From Udeniomyces pyricola (taxonomy: Eukaryota > Basidiomycota > Tremellomycetes > Cystofilobasidiales > Mrakiaceae), in contig BCIK01000001.1 in the NCBI GenBank assembly GCA_039545295.1, forward strand, positions 1,302,001-1,366,000: 64,000 nucleotides of DNA. Direction: 5' to 3'. Position numbers and translations under genes: made by a program. Shown one piece after another: positions 35,106-47,024 of the stretch (position 1 is the stretch's first letter; each line of letters starts with the position of its first letter). Below the pieces are notes generated by a model. The model saw nothing but the letters and a program-made list of their open reading frames with translations. It did not search any database and was not told the DNA's origin.

Positions 35106-38100
35106 TCACGATCGAGTCTGCTTGTCCACCAATCCCCACGCTCCCTCGTCCACCTCGGAAATCTCGTTCATCTTGCCTCTGTAGTCAATAACAAGCAAAA
35201 ATCAGAACAAGACAAAAAGGAGGAACAAGGCAAAGAAGTCAGTTACTGCACAGGGCGCATGCGTGCGGCTGTAGAATACAGTCAACTTGAGACACAGGTG
35301 AGAGAGAATCCAAAACGTACCGGATACCCCTAACAAAGGTGGCAAACAACCAAGTTCAAGTCAAGAGCGAGCAGGGAAGAGAAAAAGACAGAGAAGGAAA
35401 GGATCAAAAGAGAGGTAGAGAGAAAGGCACACATCAAAGGGCAAACGGCAAAACAAAGAGAACGTCAGTAACTCGCCCTGGATCTTGACAACACCATGCC
35501 CTCGGGTTGTCTTCTTGCTGTTCCAATTAGAAAAGAAAAAAAGAGAGAGAGAGGAAAAAGGAAGAACGCAAAGAGTTTGCCCCCCNCCCCCCCTCCCGAA
35601 AAAAAAAAAAAGGAAAAAAAAACGCACCAGATTCCCCAGTTACTCTTGATCAACACCCGCGGGTCGAAATCGGCGACGTCCCACTTCTCACTGCCGAAAA
35701 AGTTTTCACCCGGGTTCAAGATCCAATCGAATTGACCATCGACGTCTTCGAGCCCTTTGAGACTCTTGACGTCCCGTTCGACGTCACTCGGACTGAAGCC
35801 CGTCACAAACAATGGACATTTCGTTTGAAGGATCAACGGGAGCGTCTCTCCCCATTCGGCATCCCGATGGACCTGGGGCAGGCCCGGGTTGACGGATGAC
35901 GGGAAGCCGAACCCAGGGCAGAACGCAAAGAAGACGTCCGAGTAAGGATCGAACGGACCGAATTGCTCGTGAATCTGATCGTACGGCGCTTGGATCGACG
36001 AGAGCGTCATCTCGGCCGAAATAGGCGTCGTCCAGGCGGGAACACCGTAGTTGGCGGATTCATCACGACCGGGAACCTGTCTGTGGGGTCCATCGACGGT
36101 GAGTAGGGTCGGCGTAGGGGGAAGGTACCACGTCGGTCCGTACGAGCCAATCGTCGGTGAGAGCATCGATCGATCGATGGATTCGGGGATGGGCGCGACA
36201 GATTTGATGTGGGACTTCATCTCCTTATAAGGGTAGTGTTGACGTTCGGGCGAGTCAAGAGGAAGGTGATCCACGTCTCGCGTCGGTCGAAGGGAAGGCG
36301 TCGAAAGGAAAGGGTTGTGCTTGAGAGCCGTTGAACTCGCGGGAGAGGAGGCAGTCGAGGCGGGGTTGGAGTTCGAAGCCGGATTAGGGTCAGTGGTAGT
36401 GGTGGAAGGGCTAGATTTGGATGAAGAGGAAGCAACCGATGGGCCGCCGTTGGAGGAGGATGAAGCAGAAGGGGCGGATGTGGAAGAAGACGCGTTGGCC
36501 TCCGTCGTCGTCGACGTCCTAGAGGAAGCGGTGGCACTCGAGGACGAAGGAGGAGCGTTGGGGGAAGCGGCTGAAGACTGGGTAAAGAAAGAGTTCTCTG
36601 GCGGAACATCGCCTCGCTTGCGAGCTTCCTCCAAGTCTTGCTGCCTCTGCCTCTCCATCTCGCCCTCGTACATCTCATCCTGCGTCGTATCGTAAACCAT
36701 ATCGGGCGTCCAGTTCTTAGGCAGCGCCGTATTGGGACCAATGAAGTAAATCTTGAGGATCGCTCGAGGGTACATGCGCGAAAGTTGCTGCCAGTTGGGG
36801 TAAGGCAGCGCAGACTCGTGACGAGCGCCGATGATGAAGATTCGGATAACGTTGTTAAGACCTGGGATCGGCACTGGGGTTCGTTCGGGGTGAATCGTCG
36901 AGCGAAGAGCTGTACAAAAGATCGCGTACGGGGATGAACGAGTGTAGGAGGGTCAGGATCGGAGCGTTCCGGAAAGAATGATGGGATTCTAGACGACGGC
37001 GACATGCGAGGCAAGACGCAAAAGGATTGATGTTCTTACCAGCAAGGGAACGTTCACCCTCCTTGGTGAGACGCGAGTTTCCCCGGGTATACGGTGAGAG
37101 TTCATGGAGAACAGAGCCGACGGTGATGGGGAAGGTGAGGACCTTGGTCATGTTACGGTAGACGCGCATGTTGTCCATCGAGGGGAAGGCACGCGTAAAG
37201 AAAAAGGTGTCCCAATCGGTGAAGTTGATGGCGTCTTCCTCGTCTTGGAAACCTGGGGTATTTAGTAGTGGGTCAGGAGAAAGAGGGCCGAGGTTGAACG
37301 AGAAGGAGAGGCAACAGTGGCCATAGAATAAAGGGGGAGGAGAGGGTAAATGAAGTAGCAAGGACCATCGATTCCACGGGTCGATATCAAGAAGAGGAAG
37401 AAAGGGGCAGGTGGCAAGGACAAGCAAGTCGTCAGTATCGATCATCGTCTTTCGCTTCTTCTCAACTCGGCTTCCCCAACCCACACCCCGTCCAGGTTTC
37501 AAACTCCCATGCACACCCTTGCCTGGTTCCGTACTTACCGGGCAGATTCTCAAACTCAGCGAGAAGCCGTCCACTTCGAAGATCGTGCTCGTCCTCATTA
37601 GCCTCCCTCAACCTCGGCGCATAGAGGTGGTGCTGATCGTCCTGCTCATAGTGCTCCTTTGAGCAATGGGTCGGCCAACCTGCCTCGGGACTATCAAACG
37701 TCACCAAATTCCTCTCTCCAAAGTGATCGAGGCAGACCGGGCAAGGGGCCATCATCTTGATGCGTTCCGACCGGATGCGAAGGTCTTCGAACGGGGAGGA
37801 CGACAGCGGGTGGAAGAGATTGTCCTGGTTGAGCCGTTTCTTAGGGAGTGGTTCGAGTGGAGGTGGAGTTGACAGAGGCTCCGTCTCGGGACCCGGGTCG
37901 ATCCGGTCATAAAGAAGATCGGCGAAGGAAATGGAGCGACGCTGACGTGAAGAGCAAGGGTGGGAAAGAGAGGTCGGGGCGAGGAGGGACGACGTGAGTT
38001 GGAAGAGGGAACGAGGCGAGCTCGAAGACGGGCGAAGAAGGGCCGTCGAGAGGAGCGAGGATCGTCTCGCAGCCGATCTGGCTATGAGCGAGGCGTGCAT
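35106..38100 (-). CDS. MSS51: Mss51-family mitochondrial protein (COX1 translation activator)
   Basis: Six exons: 38100-37539, 37252-37040, 36909-35628, 35517-35473, 35329-35321 and 35178-35106 (727 aa). The N-terminus is Arg/Ser-rich (mitochondrial presequence). A zinc-finger block follows: CPVCLDHFGERNLVTFDSP then CSKEH (C120, C123, C146, H150). NFTDWDTFFFTRAFP and the Mss51 C-terminal domain (RIFIIGARHESALPYPNW, FGPFDPYSDVFFAFCPGFGF, LFVTGFSPSDVERD) complete the family pattern. Yeast Mss51 activates COX1 mRNA translation and chaperones newly made Cox1. A Ser/Thr/Pro-only insertion of about 85 residues (around 365-455) interrupts the domain. Exon 5 is 9 nt. The intron after exon 3 holds a C-run with an ambiguous base at 35586, so that junction deserves care. 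Confidence 0.88.
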
Positions 38101-38959
38101 GGGTCAAGTGGATCCGACCGAAGGCGTAGAGGAGGGTCGAGGAGGGAAGGGGTAGCTAGGGAAGAGTGAGGGGGGGATGCGGAGCAGGGTCGTTTCAGTC
38201 GGCAGAGTTGGGAAGAGCGTTGTTCATCGAATCATCATCGATCATCATCCACACGAATCGATTCGATTTCGACCTGACTTTGACGATTCTTGATTTTCTC
38301 GGTATTATATATACACACATATATATACATCATCATACACATATCGACAGTAAAACGTTCTGGTTGGTCGTTCTTATTGATGCTTATATATCTCCTACAC
38401 CACTGTAACCAAGAGCGTTCCGTATCCTTCAACGAGCGGAAATTGAAGTCAACAAAGCTTATAAAGGAGCAATATAATATGTAGTAGTACGTAGTTCCGA
38501 ATAGTGTCAGTGCAGACCCTTGGCAGAGCCATGTCAACAGGTCGAAGAAAAGGATAACATCAAAGAAAGACGTCAAACAGAGGATCGATGAAAAAAGAAG
38601 TTCAACAAAGTGTGTATGAAGATGATGACGTATCATATCATGTGTGATCGTTGCAAAAGGAAAATCGATGATCAGGGGACGGATTTGTCTCCAGATGAAT
38701 GCACTGCAGAGGCAAGATGAGTCAGGTGAAAGCAGAAGTGAAGAAGAAGGATGAGAAAGGGAAGGAAGTGTGATTGGAGAGATCGAGCGCAAAGACCGGG
38801 GGAGTAACAACGAAACAGGAAAATAAAGACAGAGAAAGATATATAAACGAGCCATCTCTTGTCCTTTTCATCCCTATCAATGACAACCTCAACCTCATCT
38901 AAACCCATATCTCCCAACCTTTCCACCAACAGTCCAACATCCTCCATGATCATGAACAA
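38101..38959. other. Intergenic: MSS51 promoter and SPT5 3' flank
   Basis: 859 bp between two minus-strand genes. The MSS51-proximal part is rich in ATCATCGATCATC-type repeats and TATATA elements (about 38306-38330). No open frame looks coding. The SPT5 terminator must be in the half nearer 38959. Confidence 0.45.
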
Positions 38960-41900
38960 TCAACCCATCCTACACAGTTCCTTAGCCGAAACGACATCCT
39001 TCTTCCCACCACCATGCAAAAACTCAACCTGCCACTGCTCATCGTCCTTGTACACCGTCTTCATCAACTGCCTCGCGTACTGTCCTCGGATCCCCATAAC
39101 GCGCTGACCTGGTTCTTCCGGCTCGACCGGGACGAGGTACTCGAATGGAACGTTCATATCTTCCGATTTGATCCGGACCGAGGCTGTTTTGCTCCCTTCG
39201 CGAGCTGAGATGAGAAGACCCGTCTCGCCGTTGAACTTGCCTCGAGAGAAGTCGCTCCCGTGGATCGAGGGCACAAGTCGGACCATGATATCGGCGAAGC
39301 CCACAAGCCAATCCGGTCGGAGGCCTGCGAAGAGTAATCATGAACGAAACCAAACGAGAATGCAAAGCAGAGAACAATACAAGGGAAAGGGAAGAAGAGA
39401 CCCGACAAATCGTGGCCATCAGTCCCGATGGACGACAAAACATGAAGAGACTGTATACACATTTATCATGCCTCGCCTCCAGATAAGAAGGGCAAGAGGG
39501 GAGGGGGGGGGGGGGGAAGAGGAGTTGAGGAGACGAGCAACTTACCTCCATCATTGGACGAGTAAGACCCGGATCCATTGGGATGACTCGAAGCTGCCGG
39601 GGTCGCACCGTAACCAGGAGTAGGCGCTCCTCCAAACGGCGTCGGGGCGGCATACGGCGTTCCGGACGTATAACCAGGAGTTGATGAAAACGGTGTCGGG
39701 GCCCCGAACCCTCCGGGGGTGGGAGCGGCACCGTAAGGAGTGTGGACTGAAGAGTAGCTGCCGGGCGTCGGAGCAGCGGCAGCAGGCGTGGGAGCGGCTG
39801 AGTAGGCACCGGGAGTAGGGCCCGAATTGGCATAACCGGGCGTGGGAGCTGAAGCAGCGCCGTAACCCGATCCCTAGAAGTGGTAATAGAAGATGATACA
39901 GATGGAAAGCGTGAGGCGAGGTGAGATCAGCACTGAATCAGATCGAGTCCAACCAAACGGAGTCAGCAGCAACCGGTCAAGAAGAAACACCCACGTAAGC
40001 CGACGTCGAAGGATTAGCGTAACTCGGCTCCGGAATGTCGTCCTTGTAGGCGGAACTACCGGCACCGGCCGGCGTCGCCGTCGAATTCCAAGCGGAACTT
40101 CCGGCCCCAGCAGGGGTACGACTCGACGAGGCCCCAGCACCTGCAGGTGTTCGCGACGACCAGGCAGGCGTTCGGCCAGATGGCTCAGGGTTCCAAGTAC
40201 TTCCGGGAGTAGCACCTGCATTGATGAAGACATAACGTATGGCGTGAGACGACAATAAGCCAACACAATGGAACACGACACCGATATCAGGGATCAAGAG
40301 ACCTACCTCCGTAAGGGTTAGGCGTTCGACCCTGGGCACTGACTCCATACGCCGGCGTTCGACCTCCTCCAAAGGCGGGCGTCTGACCACCCCATCCACC
40401 GCCTGCCGGGGTCGCACCTATCTCGGACGAGAAGCAAGGAACAAAACGACGACACGAATGAATTAATACATATGCTCAAGAGGTGGTCAGTCTAAAGTGC
40501 GCAAGACAAGATGAACTGACCTCCATAGGGGTTGGGCGTGCGTCCGATTGCATAGGCTGGCGTTCGACCTCCTGCATCGGCATAAGGGTTCGGTGTTCGA
40601 CCGGCGGCGGACGCGTAAGGGTTCGGCGTGCGACCTGGCATGGGCGGTGGAGCGGCCGCATAAGGGTTGGGGGCTCCGGCTCCCGATCGACCTTGAGGCA
40701 TCTGAGGGGGTCCCATGTGAGTCGGAAGGGCAGAGGTCACACCGGTTCTAGGACTGGTGTCACCCGAGAAGAGAAACAGGAAATAGGCGGAGACGATCAG
40801 CAAACAACGACGCTAGGGAGGATTGAGTTTGAGTCAGAACGTCCGGATCGAAGAACCCATCACGCACTCCTTTCTTAGCAGGTTCATCTTGTTGATCATG
40901 ACGGTCTTGTTGCCGGATTGAAGCTCGATTCGACACATTTCGCCATTGACGTCCTTGATGATACCGACGAGACTCTTGTTGATACCCTTGATGATGACGA
41001 CGGGGCAATCAATGAGTGGATCGCGGAATCCTTTGCCGGTCTGAATGGTGGTGCCCATGTTGGCTGATTGCGGAGTGATGCTCGAAATGGACGACATGAG
41101 CTTGGTTGTGTCGAGGGTAGCACGGTTTCGGCCGGTATCAGCTGAGATGGCTCGGTTTCGAAGGACAAAGACTCCACTGTTATCGGGCAGGTCTTGGTTG
41201 AACAGGAAAACGAATGACGACTTCCAGACGTGGAGGACGGATCCTGTTCGTCGCTGTTACAAGGAGGGGGAGGGGGGGGGGATGACGCATGTGCAAACAA
41301 GGAAAAAGCGAACAGAATCAAGGGAGCCATGTTTCCATGTTCAGCAAAGACGACCACCGAGTCACCTAACCAGAAGGACAACGAACAGGCAAAGTTGAGC
41401 GCGATTAGGCATTGATATGTGATCACTTACGTCTCCATCAATCTCGACGACCTTGTCTTCCTTGGAGATTTGGACACCATGTGGATCGACGGCGACGTTG
41501 CGGTGAGTCTGGACCTTATTGGAAATTTGATGGGGTTGAACGGCCTTGACGGATCCCGTCTGGTCGAGGACGCGGAACGAGTTCTGCTCCGTTCGGAAGA
41601 TGACACCGACCGTCTTGACGTCGAGCTGAACGAGGTCGTGAAGTTCGTACTGGCCGACCTTGTTGGATCCGTTACCGACCTCGGAGGCCTCACGCAAGTC
41701 TTTGGAGAAGACAGTAACCTGGTAAAATTCACCCCAAAAAAATGGCAGTCGAAGAGACCAGGTACAACGTCAATCAGCCAAAGCATTGGTTGACAAAGTG
41801 GTCACAAAACGTTTGACCGGATCCAACAATGCTAAGCACAGCACCTACCTCTTGAAGTGACAGATCCGAGAGGAACGTGACAATGTTCTCGGCTACCGAG

Positions 41901-44120
41901 ACGACGAGACCCGTCTCGTTGGCACTCTTTCCAGCCATGACCTTGACGTGATCTCCCGGCTTGAAGTTCTTGCGGACGGATCGGCCCTGGACGTCGATCT
42001 TCTGACCTTGAAGCCCGCCGTGACTGGCCCGGATTCGGACAATCTCGCCGGTGATGGAGTCGACAGTACCGAGAAGCCCAGCTTGTTCGCCCTCGTAGAC
42101 TTCGACGTGGTCACCTGGCTGGAGCACCGAGAGAGCCGCCTTCTGTCTCGCCTCGGCAATGGCGCTGTAATCTTGGTCGTCGCCGACCTGGTCGCCAGCG
42201 AAGCGAGTGATCTCCTCAAGCGTCGGCTCGACGTTCTCAGTCGAGATACCGGTGATCTTGAAATCCTTCTCGATGAAACCGTTCTTGAAGGTGTCGCCCT
42301 GGAAGACATGAACGCCACCTCGATGAACGACGCTTCGAGCCCCGTACGCTCGCGAGACCTCCTCCATCGAGAAGAACTTGAGCGGCGGACGACCAGCAAG
42401 AGCGCTCGCAGCGGACGAGAGTCCCTTCTTGCGCTTCTTTTCAGAGGCATCGTCCTTGGGGTGGTAGTCGATTCGCGGGATAAACTTGAGACCGACCTCT
42501 TCTCCGTTCTCGGTGATATCGAGCACCTGGGCGAGGTCACCCTGGTACCTGCCTCGCTTGATACGGACCCAGGAGCCCGGGGTGATTTCAACGACGTTCT
42601 TCTTGATTTTGAGGAGCGCCGACATGTCCTCGATCGGGACGAGCTCGATGCCTGAGGAAATGTAGATACCAACAAGACCTCGAATGGCTTGTTCGACGTG
42701 GGCCCTCGATCGAGCCTCCACATAGAGCATGCCGGGAAGCGAATCTCGTTGGAAGGCCGAGTAGACGGCGAGGGGGTGACCTGCATACTCGAGATCGATC
42801 GACTTTCGCATGATGCTGAGGATGATATCTTTCTCTCGTCCAATCTAAGGAGGCAAGGAAGGAGAGGGATGAGGGAGTTTGATGGTTCGACAGCGTTTGG
42901 ACGAGCAATATGAAGGTGTATGTGACGGTCCAGGAAACGACAATGAGCAACGATCACGTCAGCCTCTACTCATTCTCCAAACGAACGTGCTATGGGACCC
43001 CGAGGATCCGCAACGAACTTTGCACTTGACTTGCCACAGATTGGGATCTTCTACACTCGGCATCAGTAGCCGCTGAGGGACCTGGTCGACATCGCCCTTG
43101 AACCGCGCGCCCTGAGCTCGCGAGTATCGCTCTTGAAGATCCCTCGCAATCTTCTCGGCATCCTGCTGTACATCCTCGTTTCGGCGTCGGTCAAAGGCTT
43201 GGTTACGTCGTTCAACCTGCCGAGCATCGACCCCAAGGTCGTCATCGCCGGCGAAGTGCTCGATGAAGCCGTCGTCTAAGCGTCAGCGAGATCCCATGAT
43301 GTGAGGAATGTCGGGTCAGTTCCTTGAGAGACCCACGCATACAAGGCTTCCACAGATAGACTGCCATCACGCACTTTCTTTGATGTAGTCTTCCTCGTCC
43401 TCATCGAGATCTTCATCTTCGTCATCAACCTCTGCTTCGATATCAATGAATCGGTTTCGCTTCTGTTTCTTCTGAGGCTGCCAGATGAGTCAAGAAGTTA
43501 CCAGAAGGGGGGGGGGGAGGGGAGAGGGCTAACGTCAGCTCTAATCCTCAAGGAAGCACGAGTTCCTAGACAACGTTGCTGAGCACTAGCACATCGATTG
43601 CTCGTTCACATTGTAAGAAACTGCAAGCTGTCGTAACAACACGCGACAGCACATCAATGAGAACTCACTCGTTTCTGCCTAGACCCGCCGGCACTCGCTC
43701 CTCTCTCCTCCTCTTCTTCTGAATCTTCCTCATCCTCATCCTCCTCATCTTCCTCATCGTCTTCGTCGTCATCGTCAGCCTGAAGAAATTCGGGTAAAAG
43801 AGCAACATGATGACAAGTCAGGTGAGTTTCGCGTCGCGCTTTCTTGCGTTCTCTCCCTAACACCCTCTTCCCCCCTTCCCCTTCGCGTCCAAAAGATCGC
43901 CGGACAAAGCTAATCAGGTCGACGTAACCTGATCACGCGAAACCTCTGGTCACTGTACGGAAGGATAAGAGCTGACCTTTCCTCTAGCAGGAGGTGCATC
44001 ATCATCGTCCTCGCTATCGTCATCGTCATGCCGAGAAGCGCGAGCGGCAGCAGGCGACTGCCTTGGGGGGGACGAGCCTTGATCGTCGTCTTCGTCGTCT
44101 TCCCGTTGAGGCGAGGACAT
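38960..44120 (-). CDS. SPT5: Transcription elongation factor Spt5 (DSIF)
   Basis: Twelve exons: 44120-43977, 43779-43669, 43477-43375, 43275-43031, 42844-41849, 41718-41431, 41253-40868, 40753-40521, 40417-40307, 40215-39995, 39873-39546 and 39324-38960 (1176 aa). The order is an acidic N-terminus, a basic patch (PQKKQKRNRF), the NGN domain from about residue 200 (IGREKDIILSIMRKSIDL), several KOW motifs (PGSWVRIKRGRYQGD, PGDHVKVMAGKS), a C-terminal repeat region of GRTPNPY units followed by APTPG/TPAGAGSS units, and a last KOW-like domain. Spt5 with Spt4 clamps Pol II; phosphorylated CTR threonines recruit Paf1C, whose Cdc73 is also encoded here. Repeats are spread over four exons whose boundaries fall at GG codons. 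Confidence 0.94.
40307..40753 (-). repeat. SPT5 C-terminal repeat coding region, GRTPNPY class
   Basis: Exons 8 and 9 encode repeated G-R-T-P-[NA]-[PY]-[YA] units (PGRTPNPY, AGRTPNPY, GGRTPAYA, IGRTPNPY, QGRTPNPY). Each carries a Thr-Pro site of the kind phosphorylated by Bur1/Cdk9 kinases in Spt5 tails. Confidence 0.85.
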
Positions 44121-44439
44121 GATTGAGGTTGAAAAGAGAACGCGGGCGAGGCGAGACGAAAGTGGGAATTAGGATAGATGGGCGAGGCAATAGAGGGGTC
44201 CGGATCGGCTGCAAGGCTGTTGGAAGGCGAGAAGGAAGTATGATGCTGGTGATGATGAGCGGAAAGTGGACAAGCAAGCAGGCGAGGTTGAGCCAGGCTG
44301 GGCCAAGCAGAACGAGAAGAGATGCATGAGATGAACACAGCCTTTTTATGTGCTCTTTTCTTTTCTTTTCCTTTCTTATTTTCTGTTCTTCTATTCTTTT
44401 CAAGTTCGCCTGTCTAGCTAGGAACACAACCCATGATAA
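44121..44439. promoter_or_regulatory. SPT5 promoter / NDUFAF7 3' flank
   Basis: 319 bp between two minus-strand genes, rich in GCGAGGC-like purine sequence on the + strand and in TTTTC runs near 44360. No gene is supported. Confidence 0.4.
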
Positions 44440-46463
44440 TCATCCCGTCTTAGACAAAAAAGGGTACACTTCCTCGCCTGGCCCTCCAAACGCGTTGCCA
44501 TCTGATTCTCTATCTCCTCCTCCGCTCTGTCTGGACTTGATCCTCGCACTCTCGACTCCCATCACCAAATACTCTTCTCCCATCCCACCTCGATCGACTA
44601 ACCGCTTCCCACCTTCCCGCAACAGTTCCTTGCGTTCGTCCGACTTTGCGTGCTCCACAAGTCGCTCGACCCGAGGCCAAAGCCCAAGGGCAGTCAGGAA
44701 CTCTCCCTGCGGAATCGGACCGAGCACTCGAAGGGATGACGACACAGGAGAACTCGTCACGGCTTCGCGCAGGTAACGAAAATCGACGTTTGCTGTCAGA
44801 TCTGCAAACCCGGGAGTCTCAAAGGGGGAGATGGGAGCGTGGTCTTTGAAGGCCTAGGCACGTCAAAACAAAGGACGCCCACAAGAGATCAAACAAGATC
44901 GAAGCAGGTACGTCAATCAACAGCTCATGTGTAGTGCCTAATGACTGAACCGTAGACTTCGACGTCCAGCACATCATTGCTCACCCTGAGGCTCTCCCCG
45001 TTGAGTCCGTCTCGTCCATAGTCGATGACCAAGCCGCATCCGCCACCTTTGCCCTCCTCCTCTCCGACGAGGAGTTCAGCCAATGGCCTCATCACACTGA
45101 ATGCCCCCGGACAGATTTCAACTCTCTCACCCGCTTCGACCGCATCAAAATGTGGACTTGTAGTGGGTAAGTGGATGGAGTGCGGGGTGGGCTTGGGCGA
45201 AAGTGTCAGATGTAGCGATGGAGAAGGAGGTTTGTGATTGATGAGAAGTTCGTGGAAAGGGCCCTTGGTGAGAGGAGTGGGAGGGATACCAGCATCGGTT
45301 GCGGCCGAACCAGCCGCTTCGACGGATACCGCTTCAGTGGAAGTACTTCGCTCAAGGATGTGGATAGGCAAGGCATCGAAGAACTCGTGCGCAACGAAGA
45401 AGGTGAAGGCGTCGGCTATCAGAGCAAGGAAGCAAACCAGGTCAAAAGCACGTTCAGTTTGACGATCTCTTTCGAGGATCCTTCTGGCACTCTATCACAC
45501 AACGAAGAGCCAACACTTACTATCTGGAACCTCTTTGATATCGTCCCACCACCTGATCTTGGTGCCTTCTGGAAGAGAGGCCTTTTGAAGGTCCCTCATG
45601 GCAGGACTCATCTCAACGAGATCGACGGCTTCGACGGCTTGAGCCACTGCGGGGAAGCTCTTGAAAGTCTGCGTATGGATATTTGGAGCTTTATCAGCTT
45701 CGGGACATGTGAGAGAGTCCGAAAGAGAGAAAGCCGTACGTACTCGGAGAATATCGGCCATCAAGGTACCTCTTCCTGGCCCAAGCTCGAGCAGACGCAC
45801 CCTGGACGGAGACCCGTTAGCCTGCCATCTCGTTACGAACCAGATCGCCATCAGCTAAAGGAAAGAATTCAAGGTTTGTTCTTCAGTGAGTCTTTCTTCT
45901 TCTTTCTTTGTTTGTAACGCTGCAGGACGAGCGGGAGTCGTTGTGAGCAGGGGAACGGGTGATATCTGACCTCGCCAAAGACTTGAGAGATCTCAGGAGA
46001 AGTGATAAAGTCACCCTGTTTGCCAAAGACGTCGCCGCGGGTGTAGTAGCCGAGTGTTGGGTGGGTCAGACAGAGAGACATGTAACGTTGAACCGGCATG
46101 GGTCCTACTGCCTACAAATTGACGGCATGGATCGACCCAAAGAACATCGAAGCGTCAGTCCGACTGGGCGTTCTGGGAGCCTTGTGATGGCCCGATCGTC
46201 TTATCCTTGGGCGAAAGAAGTCTCACGTCAATTGTCTTGCGGATGATATCCGCAAGGGTGAACTCTGAGGTGCCGACTGGCCGCGATGGATGAAGGTGTC
46301 GTTGGGTGGTATCGACATTCAATGAGGGTATCGGAGAAGATGGTCCTGGGGGAACGGACGTCGACTCGGCCCGAAAGGAGAGTGGGGAACATAATCTGGG
46401 TCGCAAGCGCGGCAGAAAGTAAGGCGATGAGATGGTTCGACGAAGAGAAGTGCTGTGGAGCAT
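44440..46463 (-). CDS. NDUFAF7: NDUFAF7/MidA-type mitochondrial arginine methyltransferase
   Basis: Six exons: 46463-46227, 46111-45971, 45854-45744, 45668-45521, 45415-44985 and 44853-44440 (493 aa). After an Arg/Ser-rich presequence comes DIIRKTIDAVGPMPVQRYMS, then LTHPTLGYYTRGDVFGKQGD and FITSPEISQVFGE, the signature of this family. The SAM-binding motif is LLELGPGRGTLMADIL, followed by VDLVEMSP and FFVAHEFFDALP. GLVIDYGRDG and FADLTANVDF complete the domain. Human NDUFAF7 dimethylates an arginine of complex I subunit NDUFS2 early in assembly, which implies that this fungus has respiratory complex I. The C-terminus adds a Ser/Gly/Asp-rich tail. It is divergent from the MsrB gene. Confidence 0.9.
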
Positions 46464-47024
46464 GGGAGTGATGATGAGTGGGGTGGCAAGTCGTCAGACG
46501 GGGTCGAGAGGGGCGTATCAATGAAAGAGACAGCAGACTGCAGCAGATGATGAGGGAGAAGCGCGTCGGGTGGTCGTACCGCATCGCAGGAGGCCGCGGG
46601 CCGGGATTCATGAGAACAGCTTGGGCAAGGACGCACGCGCGCACTGTGAACCATTTTAATTTTTCGCTCGTCGGTTTTCGTTCGTTCATAAAATGCGATG
46701 ATGATGATGACCGATTGATATTGAATCAATCCTGATCGTCAGACCACACACGTACATGGGTATATGATATACGAACACATAAATATATATAGCTGACATT
46801 GGGTACGCGACGTTGGCTGACGTCATATACGTATGATAGGATCATGCTGGATGCCGTCCATCTTGACTCATCACCACGTCAAGCCTGTTCCCGATCGATC
46901 CCTTCCACCTTGCCATCCCTTTCGACGCTTACCCTTCTTCCTCACCACCATCCCCGCCTCCACTCCATCCCTCGTCATTCACACCAAATCCATCCTTGCG
47001 TGTCTCCTTCTCTGGCTCACGTGC
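46464..47024. promoter_or_regulatory. Divergent promoter NDUFAF7/MsrB with CRE palindrome
   Basis: 561 bp between two start codons. A perfect TGACGTCA (ATF/CREB-type site) lies at 46818-46825, followed by TATACGTATG. A CT-rich leader precedes the MsrB start. The site sequence is seen; its use is inferred. Confidence 0.45.

Noticed and set aside
41948..42655. 235-aa + strand frame
   Set aside because: Antisense of the SPT5 KOW-domain exon.
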